The translations under genes and the position numbers were made by a program. This document shows, piece after piece, positions 1 to 6,238 of a DNA stretch of 6,238 bases. Positions within the stretch are counted from its first letter, which is position 1. Every line of letters begins with the position of its first letter. A model generated the notes under the pieces. The model ran no database searches and had not been told where the DNA came from. It saw nothing but the letters and a program-made list of their open reading frames with translations. The stretch spans positions 376-6,613 of the forward strand of contig JAABVY010000189.1 of NCBI GenBank assembly GCA_011777135.1, read 5' to 3'. The DNA comes from Candidatus Zixiibacteriota bacterium. Its GTDB lineage: Bacteria > Zixibacteria > MSB-5A5 > JAABVY01.

Positions 1-1
1 A

Positions 2-322
2 GGTACAGTGGATTTACACTATAGCGAAATCGGTCTGGATATATATGGCTTCACCAAAGTCACAAAGAATTTGAAAGATGAAGATATCTTTCCCTATCTG
101 AGTAATCTTGATATAGATTTCGCTGTTTTGAAAGAAAATGGTGATTGTGGAAAGTATTTTGATGTGTCTGGTTATCCTTCCATCAGGCTCTTGTGCAACG
201 GTTACCTGATCTGGGAAAAACAATGGTTCACGAGCGATTTTATTTCATCACGAATGCTTGATGGTATTGTTGCTGCGCAAACCCGCTCCCCATTTGTTGC
301 AGGTGGGATGATAGAGAATTGA
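2..322 (+). CDS. Thioredoxin-fold (TlpA/redoxin-like) protein, 3' part only
   Basis: This is the C-terminal half of a probable thioredoxin-like protein. The frame is open to the left edge. A GTG at position 8 could be read as a start, but the fold would then lack its first strand and any CxxC active site, so I treat the gene as 5'-truncated by the window. Seen in the sequence: an alpha/beta pattern with a strand at 'GLDIYGFTKV', a helix at 'EDIFPYLSNL', then 'DFAVL', and 'FDVSGYPSIRLL' followed by 'NGYLIWEKQW'. The Gly-Tyr-Pro (Pro codon 176-178) sits where thioredoxins carry the cis-proline, and the following strand-Gly-strand hairpin ('G.LIW') is typical of TlpA/redoxin proteins. Two cysteines, in 'GDCGKYF' and 'LLCNG', are not in active-site positions. 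A role in periplasmic or membrane-associated disulfide or redox chemistry is inference, because neither the signal peptide nor the catalytic motif is visible. A non-catalytic thioredoxin-fold domain is equally possible. The next gene on this strand begins 257 bases downstream. Confidence 0.62.
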   Translation, partial: GTVDLHYSEIGLDIYGFTKVTKNLKDEDIFPYLSNLDIDFAVLKENGDCGKYFDVSGYPSIRLLCNGYLIWEKQWFTSDFISSRMLDGIVAAQTRSPFVAGGMIEN

Positions 323-486
323 TTACCTGAACGCTCCAAACCCCGCATACCAGATCCCCATAAATACCATGCATTCTTAGAACGAATTAGACCTGAAATC
401 AAATTAATATATTGGAAAGAGGGCAGATTGTAGTTATTTTTACTTCAGGCGAGGATAGGCAGGTTTGGATTTTTATGCACAGGGTC

Positions 487-516
487 TTTACAAAGTTGCT
501 TCTTGATGGTTATTAT
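487..516 (+). promoter_or_regulatory. Candidate sigma70-type promoter for the PaaK/CapK-like gene
   Basis: TTTACA at 487-492 matches the -35 consensus at 5 of 6 positions, and TATTAT at 511-516 matches the -10 consensus at 5 of 6, with an 18-base spacer. Transcription would start near 523. That gives a leader of about 57 bases to the ATG at 580, but only about 9 bases to the alternative GTG at 532. The site was found by eye in an AT-rich gap where chance matches are common, and it assumes an E. coli-like sigma factor. No operator or riboswitch-like structure was recognised around it. Confidence 0.35.
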
Positions 517-566
517 CGAAGATATTAAAATGTGGATGAGCTTCTTTTTGTTCACAAAAGTCATTT

Positions 567-571
567 AAAGG
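567..571 (+). promoter_or_regulatory. Shine-Dalgarno that favours the ATG at 580
   Basis: AAAGG lies 8 bases before the in-frame ATG at 580-582. The upstream alternative GTG at 532 is preceded by AT-rich sequence (515-531) with no comparable purine-rich site. This spacing decides the start chosen for the ligase gene. If translation instead begins at 532, these bases are coding. Confidence 0.55.
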
Positions 572-579
572 CGGCTCAA

Positions 580-1947
580 ATGTCGATAACCAGAGTAGTG
601 CCAAAGCTAATTCCGACTATGCTCGGCGAACATCTGGGTCCGGAGCGGTTACTTAAAGTTCAGAAAAAGCGACTGAAAAGGCTGCTGCGCCACACACTGT
701 CCAAATCGCGATTTTACTCTGATTTTTATTCTGAATCAGGCATAACCCGTGATAATATTGAGCAAATCTCCATTGAGGATCTTCCAGTCGTCGATAAAGA
801 GCTTTTGATGGGCAACTATGATGATGTTGTCTGTAACCATGAACTCGGGAAAGACCAGCTGGAGGCATTTGTTACCGATCCCCAAAATATCGGCAAAAAA
901 TATAAAGGTAGGTATGCTGCAATCCATACCTCCGGATCGACCGGCACCATCGGGCTTTTTGTTTATGGTCGCTCGGAGTGGTCCCAGGTCAAGAGCCTCT
1001 CCCTGCTTCGAATAGGACGGGCGAGATTAAATCCCTTCAACCGGGACAAATACACTTTCATTGGAGCTCTTGATGGCAATTTTGCGGCTGCTAGCCTTTC
1101 ACGAGATGTACCGCCATTTCTGGCAAAATCCCAGTGTATCTCAATCAACGATCCCATTGAAAAAATTTCCGCCAATATCGATAAATTCAAGCCGACTTTG
1201 CTGTGCGGTTATGCTTCAGGCATCCATCTTCTGGCGCAACAACAATTAGATGGTAAAATCAATATTCATCCCCGACGAGTCTTATGCACAGGTGATGCTC
1301 TTACAAAGATAATGCGGGGCATAATAACTCAGGCATTTGGAGTGGAGCCGAATGACTTCTACGGAACTTCCGAGGCCATGGCGTTTGGAATAGAATGTGA
1401 TGAGTATCGCAGGCATCACCTTTTTGAGGATTGGGTGATATGCGAGGTACTGGATGATCAGCTTCATCCGGTGCAGGCGGGAACTCCCGGCCGGCTTTAT
1501 ATTACCAACCTCTATAATTATACCCAACCGCTCATACGCTATGCCATGAATGATGAGATTACTCTGAGCAAAGAAACCTGTCCCTGCGGAAGGCCGTTTC
1601 GGATTGTTGATAAGATCGCCGGAAGGAGAGAGGAATTTCTGTGGTTTAACAAGCCGGATAATTCTAGGGAGTTTATTCACCCCATTGTACTGGTCGAATT
1701 CCTTGTTCCCGGTCTTGAAAGATGTCAGTTTATTCAGACTGATCCCGATAAGCTGTTGGTGAAGGCAGTTGTCAGGGGCGATCAGAATGCCGCGGTAGGC
1801 GTCATCAAAGAACGCATGACGAAAATTCTCGCCCAAAAAGGACTTAAAGAGCATGTTAAGGTTGAGATTGAGCTAACCAATGCTATAGAAAATGATGCGC
1901 GAACTGGAAAATTCAGGTTGATTATACCCTATCAATTACTGAGATAA
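580..1947 (+). CDS. Phenylacetate-CoA ligase / CapK-family adenylate-forming enzyme
   Basis: This is a predicted soluble ANL-superfamily enzyme that activates a carboxylic acid with ATP as an acyl-adenylate, usually for transfer to CoA. It has 455 residues from ATG 580, or 471 from GTG 532; both fit the roughly 430-460 residue family. Motifs, numbered from ATG 580: a PaaK-type N-terminal segment 'QKKRLKRLLRHTL...FYSDFYSESGI' (28-55); 'EDLPVVDKELL' (about 66-76); the phosphate loop TSGSTGT (117-123); YGTSE (261-265), the adenine/ATP-binding A5 motif; PLIRY (317-321) followed by N324-D325-E326, where most relatives read Gly-Asp; C-P-C-G-R (334-338), common in this family; a hinge 'IAGRREEFLWF'; and 'RTGKFRLI', with Lys444 at the A10 lysine position used in adenylation. 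All catalytic motifs are present, so the enzyme is probably active. The substrate cannot be read from sequence: phenylacetate itself, another aryl or fatty acid, or a cell-surface biosynthesis substrate (CapK-type) are all possible. No phenylacetate catabolic genes are adjacent. I chose ATG 580 for its Shine-Dalgarno; TAA at 526-528 closes the frame upstream. The stop lies 41 bases from that of the convergent barrel gene. Confidence 0.88.
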   Translation: MSITRVVPKLIPTMLGEHLGPERLLKVQKKRLKRLLRHTLSKSRFYSDFYSESGITRDNIEQISIEDLPVVDKELLMGNYDDVVCNHELGKDQLEAFVTDPQNIGKKYKGRYAAIHTSGSTGTIGLFVYGRSEWSQVKSLSLLRIGRARLNPFNRDKYTFIGALDGNFAAASLSRDVPPFLAKSQCISINDPIEKISANIDKFKPTLLCGYASGIHLLAQQQLDGKINIHPRRVLCTGDALTKIMRGIITQAFGVEPNDFYGTSEAMAFGIECDEYRRHHLFEDWVICEVLDDQLHPVQAGTPGRLYITNLYNYTQPLIRYAMNDEITLSKETCPCGRPFRIVDKIAGRREEFLWFNKPDNSREFIHPIVLVEFLVPGLERCQFIQTDPDKLLVKAVVRGDQNAAVGVIKERMTKILAQKGLKEHVKVEIELTNAIENDARTGKFRLIIPYQLLR

Positions 1948-1988
1948 GTTGATCCAATTTTCAAGAGTCATATTCGAATAAAGTATTC

Positions 1989-4900
1989 TTAAAATCCCAG
2001 GTACTCGACAATTTCTTTGACAGTCATGTCATCGAATTTGAAGCGGAATTGTATAAATGGGCCCTGGGCGGTAAAGTCTCCATCGGAAAAATCACGGTCT
2101 TCGAAGCCGCTTAAATTATATCCAACACTGGCCCAGGCATCCTTGAAGATGCTGTAACCCAGCGAAATGCCGCTCCCATACTCGTACTGTTTCAGGTTCC
2201 AGGAATGCAGCAGGCTCAATCTTAGCCCGACATCCCATTTGTCGCTAAGATCATACCGCGATTCCAGTCCGACAAAATCAGTATATCCGCTGTATTTATT
2301 GGAACCGATTAATTCGCTCATATACTTGGCGCCATATTGAAGCGAGAGATTGAAGCGATTAGAGAATCTGGAATTTATATTGATATTGTTAACCAGGCGC
2401 CAGTTGTCATAATCAACCGGGCCGCCCTCTTCGGTCGAGAACCTAAGGTCGAGCCTGTTGAGTGCCAGCCAGACAGTCCGCAAAGGACGATATACAAATC
2501 CGAGCCTGATATTCCCATCGAGTTTTCTAAGACCGGCTGAGGTCTCGCTTTTGTTTATCCTGGTGGACATAAGCAGCCCTAGTCCGCTTCGCGGTTCCCC
2601 GAACATGTTTGCAACAATTCCGAGCCGATCCTCGATCCGGGAGTTGCGGTACTCGAAGCGCGCCGTGCTCGACCACATCTTCTCATGATAGGATCCACCC
2701 AGAGAAAAAGCGGTAAAGTCCTCGGGATTGCCGGAAGCCGGGATTAGACTGCTATCCGGAAACAGCTCGCCGTCGCTGGTGAGAAGTTCGCCATGGTCCA
2801 GGCTGAAATTGATACTGAGCTTATCATTGATTTGCCAGGCCTGCATCAGGCCAATATTGGAAAACAATCGCTGTGCATTTTCATTGTATCTTCTCTCGAT
2901 ATCTGAATGGATTCGAGCGCCTTTCCAGGGCTGGGCCTTGAAACCGAAGCGGGTGTCATTGGCAGTCAGTCTGCTTCCGCCTGCAAAATCCTGCTGTGCA
3001 AAGAATGTCAGGTTTCGGTTGATATGATAGTCGGCTCCCACAGTCGTGCGGGTGGGGAAGTCCGGGTTATTATTTTTTATGATCGACTGCTCACGCATCA
3101 AGCGTAGTTCCAGCCTATCGGCCCAAACCTTATAAGATCCACCCGCCATCAGCTGGCAGGAGCGATTAATTGTTCCATCTGTCAGCCGGTCTTCAGCATA
3201 ACGAATCCCGCCTTGAGCCGATAGACGCTTTTTAGTCATGTTGACTTTAAGCTGGCCGAAGTCCCTACGAGAATCGGTCGAAAGATATGATTGCCTGTAC
3301 ACATGTCCATTCATGGTGAGGGACTCGCGCAGCCGGTATGTGGCGATCGCTCCGAATTTTCGTGTTCCTCTCTGACTGAGACTGAGTTGTCCCAGACCGA
3401 ATTCCGTGTCCTGATTGCGAATAAATATTTTGCCGCTGAGTTTCTTAATATTGCGTTCCAGCTCGATAAGATAAGCGTTGCCGCTTGCACGCTCGCTTCC
3501 CTCTTTTACTTTGGTGGCGGCAAACTCCGTCTTGAGCTCCATGCCCTCAGCCAGCTTCAGGGTTGCATCAATACTCCCAAGATAGCCATATCCTCCGATC
3601 CTTCCCTCGTGGATATATGTTCCTCCGAGATTCAGATTCTCTTCAGCCAGATCTACTCCTCCGCGACCGCCGTAGTTGTAAGACCAGTCATTGTCATCAT
3701 AGGATTCATAATTGATAGTAATAAACACCGGATTGAACTGTTCGTCGCGGCTTGGTACGGGCCTCTTGAAAAATATAACCCCATTGTAGTAGTCAATATC
3801 ATAATCCATAAATTGACGCATTATCTGTCGGGAAATAATAACATCATTCTGGAATCGATCACGTGTTTCGATGACCACACGCTCGGAATTGTCCACAATA
3901 TTCTTACGCGAAAGATTATATGGTCCGGATGTCCCGTTGCCCTGAATTTCATCCCTGACAAATGCCTGGTTAGACCTGCTTAAAAAGAAATTGAGATTTT
4001 GTTTTTCCCCATTTCCTTCGACTTTAATTCCATTGAATGTTCTATTGTATCGCGACAACTCGGTGACATTAAGACCGGTATTAAAATCACCGTACATGGC
4101 ATAGTAATTGGAGGATTCGAGTTTTGCAAATATTCCTCTCGAGCTTGAGGAACCGTAATGCTGGCTAGTACCATCGCCATACAGGGGATAAAAGGCATCC
4201 GGGTTTATAATTCTGAATATATTGCTATCCGGATCTGAATTCCATCTTTCAGAATCCATGCCCAGCGTCAGCATATGATCTCCATGGATGGAGCCGCGGG
4301 CAAAGTATGATGCCCGTCCTTCGCTGTATGTCTTGGTATCCACACCGGCATCTGCAAGATTGCTGCGATTGCCACGAGTGGTATTGTATCCAACTGTTCC
4401 TTCTGCCAGTCCGACAAGCATCCAATCTTTGATTTCCGGTTTTAGCCAGACGCGGATCTCTTCATCTCGGTCAAGAAGATGGAATCTCAAGGTCGCCTCG
4501 CCGCTCCTTGAAGAGGGCTGCAGCTCGAGCAGAGCGATACCATTCTCACCAACAAGGTATTTCGGATTATGATCTTTCAGCTTTAGCAGGGGATGTTCCC
4601 TCAGCTCATCAATGGTCTGTTGCGCCATATAAGGAGGATCGATTGACCACTCGCCGGCCACGCCTGGACGGGCAGGATACCCGTCGGCGTCTATAAAACG
4701 AACAGCGATGATGGGAGACTGACGCCCATCCGCAATGAGCCTGGAGAGTGAATCCACGACCTCCACGCCGACCGGAGGACCGGAGTAATGAATTGCGCGG
4801 GAAATTGTTGAAAACCGGCCGGATTTTTCATACATCACCGCCCTTAAATTATTGGTACCTTCATGTAAATCGATGCCTGTCCAGATGCTGATGGCGACGG

Positions 4901-6236
4901 AATCCGAACCGCCGGTAATCGTCTCAGAGAAGTTGAGCGATGAAACCTGTTTGCCATCGAGCAGCAGTCTGGGAGTTCTGTCGGAATAATGTTTAATAGC
5001 AACTTTCAAACTTGGAATGGGCGGGATATGGTCTTGAATCGGCCACAGCCACTCGAATCCCGGCTCCTCATTCTCGAGCCATTCCTGAGTGAGTTCGGCA
5101 AAAGACCTGGCGGTATCCTCCGAGAGATTGGCCGCTTCCAAAGGTTCTCCGGGACGAAGTCCGATAATATTTGTCAAAAGGCTGTCTTCGCCGCGGGCGA
5201 TATCGAGCAGTTGATATTTCGTGATTTTCTCTGAGAGTATTTTTATATCTACACGCCGGTTAAGATCATCTCTGCCTCTGATTATATCCGCAGAAATCGG
5301 TTCATCAGGACCTTTGCCGGCTACCGTAAACTGGGACGAATCGAGCTTCAGCCCATTGATGATATATTCGGCGACTGCCTCTGCACGTGCCAGTGACAAA
5401 GCATAATTATCGGGATAAATATCTCGACTTCTTGGATTTATGGGCGTGCTGTCAGAATGTCCCGTAATATAGATATGCTTAATATGAGAGTCTTTGTAAC
5501 GGTCGATAATATCATCCAGACTTGCTTTCATGAGAGAATCAAGCTTCACCTCGAATGAAGGGAAATATGGCGACAACATTATTGGCGCCGATGGCAAACG
5601 ATCCTCACGAGCCTGGATCGTAAGGCTGTTCCAGGCAATTTGTGTTCTCTGATTTGATCTATCAGGTGTATCAAAGATCATAAAGCATTCGGTTTTCAAT
5701 TCGGCAGTAGTGTCAAAAGGACATAGGATAGCGTCGAATGTCAATGATTTGTTTTTCTCTTCCGACATTTCACCCAGTTCATATTCAAGAATCTGTTCGG
5801 ATATTGCGGGATCATCCATAGGCTGATCCATAAGACTGCTGCTTCCATTTGCATATTCCAGCTGATCGGGCAGCCTTACCATTAGTCGCAGGTGGCGGAG
5901 GGGTACAGTATTTCTCTCGAGGTCGATCTTGTAGTGTATTACTGTTGAATCAAGTTTGCTGGACATCTTCAGTTTCAACTCTCCCACCCGCTTCGGTCTC
6001 AGCCTGATCTCAAAATCAACCTGCCATAAGCTTCCGGACTGTAAGTCTACAAATTTGGAATACGGGTTTCCAGCGGATTGGCTGTTTTCATTACAGGTAA
6101 TGACTTCATAATGTCCGGGCAGTCCATCTCTATCAAGTTGCACCACATGTGTCCCCGGGGCGATCCCCTCAAAATGATACATACCGTTTGAATCCGTTAC
6201 CGCGTAGGCGCCATTCTCGAGATAGACCCGCACGCC
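1989..6236 (-). CDS. Giant multidomain outer-membrane beta-barrel protein with internal OmpA-like domain, 5'-truncated
   Basis: This is the C-terminal 1,415 residues of a large cell-envelope protein. The frame is open to the right edge, so the signal peptide and probably further N-terminal domains are missing; GTG at 6233 is not a credible start because it lies inside a domain. Residues are numbered from that codon. 1-76: SdrD-B/carboxypeptidase-regulatory-like domain ('VTDSNGMYHFEG', 'PGTHVVQLD'). 84-205: DUF11-like beta-sandwich ('VRLPDQLEYANGSS'). About 222-335: OmpA-like peptidoglycan-binding domain with GHSD (258-261), 'NYALSLARAEAV' (276-287) and 'DLNRRVDIKI'; Asp261 and Arg283 match the diaminopimelate-contacting pair known in OmpA proteins. 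338-395: helical linker. 406-483: Ig-like domain ('WTGIDLHEGTNNL'). 486-600: invasin-like Ig domain ('LIADGRQSPIIAVRFIDADG'). About 604-1414: long run of alternating aromatic/polar strands, with 'YPLYGDGTSQ', 'YYAMYGDFNTGL' and 'DYYNGVIFFKRPVPSRDE', consistent with an outer-membrane barrel. No TonB plug is seen. Inferred role: an envelope-anchoring surface or transport barrel tied to peptidoglycan; the exact function is unknown. It is convergent with the ligase gene and so transcribed separately. Confidence 0.85.
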   Translation of the reverse strand, partial: GVRVYLENGAYAVTDSNGMYHFEGIAPGTHVVQLDRDGLPGHYEVITCNENSQSAGNPYSKFVDLQSGSLWQVDFEIRLRPKRVGELKLKMSSKLDSTVIHYKIDLERNTVPLRHLRLMVRLPDQLEYANGSSSLMDQPMDDPAISEQILEYELGEMSEEKNKSLTFDAILCPFDTTAELKTECFMIFDTPDRSNQRTQIAWNSLTIQAREDRLPSAPIMLSPYFPSFEVKLDSLMKASLDDIIDRYKDSHIKHIYITGHSDSTPINPRSRDIYPDNYALSLARAEAVAEYIINGLKLDSSQFTVAGKGPDEPISADIIRGRDDLNRRVDIKILSEKITKYQLLDIARGEDSLLTNIIGLRPGEPLEAANLSEDTARSFAELTQEWLENEEPGFEWLWPIQDHIPPIPSLKVAIKHYSDRTPRLLLDGKQVSSLNFSETITGGSDSVAISIWTGIDLHEGTNNLRAVMYEKSGRFSTISRAIHYSGPPVGVEVVDSLSRLIADGRQSPIIAVRFIDADGYPARPGVAGEWSIDPPYMAQQTIDELREHPLLKLKDHNPKYLVGENGIALLELQPSSRSGEATLRFHLLDRDEEIRVWLKPEIKDWMLVGLAEGTVGYNTTRGNRSNLADAGVDTKTYSEGRASYFARGSIHGDHMLTLGMDSERWNSDPDSNIFRIINPDAFYPLYGDGTSQHYGSSSSRGIFAKLESSNYYAMYGDFNTGLNVTELSRYNRTFNGIKVEGNGEKQNLNFFLSRSNQAFVRDEIQGNGTSGPYNLSRKNIVDNSERVVIETRDRFQNDVIISRQIMRQFMDYDIDYYNGVIFFKRPVPSRDEQFNPVFITINYESYDDNDWSYNYGGRGGVDLAEENLNLGGTYIHEGRIGGYGYLGSIDATLKLAEGMELKTEFAATKVKEGSERASGNAYLIELERNIKKLSGKIFIRNQDTEFGLGQLSLSQRGTRKFGAIATYRLRESLTMNGHVYRQSYLSTDSRRDFGQLKVNMTKKRLSAQGGIRYAEDRLTDGTINRSCQLMAGGSYKVWADRLELRLMREQSIIKNNNPDFPTRTTVGADYHINRNLTFFAQQDFAGGSRLTANDTRFGFKAQPWKGARIHSDIERRYNENAQRLFSNIGLMQAWQINDKLSINFSLDHGELLTSDGELFPDSSLIPASGNPEDFTAFSLGGSYHEKMWSSTARFEYRNSRIEDRLGIVANMFGEPRSGLGLLMSTRINKSETSAGLRKLDGNIRLGFVYRPLRTVWLALNRLDLRFSTEEGGPVDYDNWRLVNNININSRFSNRFNLSLQYGAKYMSELIGSNKYSGYTDFVGLESRYDLSDKWDVGLRLSLLHSWNLKQYEYGSGISLGYSIFKDAWASVGYNLSGFEDRDFSDGDFTAQGPFIQFRFKFDDMTVKEIVEYLGF

Positions 6237-6238
6237 GG

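Larger units (their letters stand above)
323..579. other. Non-coding gap between the thioredoxin-like and ligase genes
   Basis: This stretch holds the candidate promoter and ribosome binding site listed separately. I see no tRNA, repeat or convincing hairpin terminator after the stop at 320-322. One reading frame, the same as that of the ligase, is open from 409 and closes with TAA at 526-528. It includes an ATG at 475 that would encode 17 residues, starting MHRVFTKLL. It resembles nothing I recognise and has no evident Shine-Dalgarno, so I do not call it a gene. Confidence 0.6.

Noticed and set aside
8..10. GTG at 8 as the true start of the thioredoxin-like gene
   Set aside because: The frame is open to the window edge, and a start here would delete the first strand and the active-site region of the fold. 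Truncation by the window is the simpler reading.
345..375. Possible hairpin after the thioredoxin-like gene (GCAT...ATGC and TTCTtAGAA)
   Set aside because: The stems are only four base pairs with no extension or U-run, so they do not support a terminator.
475..528. A 17-codon frame just before the ligase gene
   Set aside because: It has no evident Shine-Dalgarno, overlaps the candidate promoter and has no recognisable product. It is mentioned as a low-interest observation and not called as a gene.
1282..1854. A 190-codon minus-strand open frame lying opposite the ligase gene
   Set aside because: It is fully antisense to the well-supported PaaK/CapK-like gene, whose motifs are all in the plus frame. 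Its translation has no recognisable domain and no evident ribosome site, so it is a shadow frame.
3291..3983. A 230-codon plus-strand open frame inside the barrel gene
   Set aside because: It is antisense to the most conserved-looking part of the barrel protein. Its translation is irregular in composition and matches no family I know. Long antisense frames are expected in a gene of more than 4 kb.
6231..6233. GTG (minus strand) as the true start of the large barrel gene
   Set aside because: The codon falls inside an SdrD-B-like domain ('GVRVYLENGAYAVTD') and is not followed by a signal peptide, which an outer-membrane protein requires.

Overview
The window holds three protein-coding genes and looks like ordinary chromosomal DNA of a Gram-negative (diderm) bacterium. 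The diderm call rests on the right-hand gene, which encodes a very large protein with a peptidoglycan-binding OmpA-like domain and a long C-terminal beta-barrel, an arrangement that only makes sense with an outer membrane. Base composition is mixed: about 40% GC by hand count over the first 300 bases, and about 30-60% in individual lines of the other genes. The sequence does not identify the phylum. The style of the big barrel protein would suit uncultured diderm lineages as well as Proteobacteria.

Layout, left to right. Bases 2-322 (+) are the 3' end of a thioredoxin-fold protein whose active-site half lies outside the window. Bases 323-579 contain no convincing gene, but hold a plausible sigma70-type promoter (487-516) and a Shine-Dalgarno (567-571). 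Bases 580-1947 (+) encode an intact adenylate-forming enzyme of the phenylacetate-CoA ligase/CapK family, of unknown substrate. Only 41 bases then separate its stop from the stop of the convergent gene. Bases 1989-6236 (-) encode the C-terminal 1,415 residues of a multidomain outer-membrane protein, whose 5' end lies beyond the right edge. Its domain order is SdrD-B-like, DUF11-like, OmpA-like, Ig-like, invasin-like Ig, beta-barrel.

The two plus-strand genes could be loosely linked, but the 257-base gap with its own promoter argues for separate control of the ligase. The barrel gene converges on them and is a separate transcription unit. No mobile element, CRISPR array, RNA gene or clear new system was found. 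The points most worth a second look are the architecture of the barrel protein, the tail that follows its last apparent beta-strand, the altered motif of the ligase, and the ligase start site.
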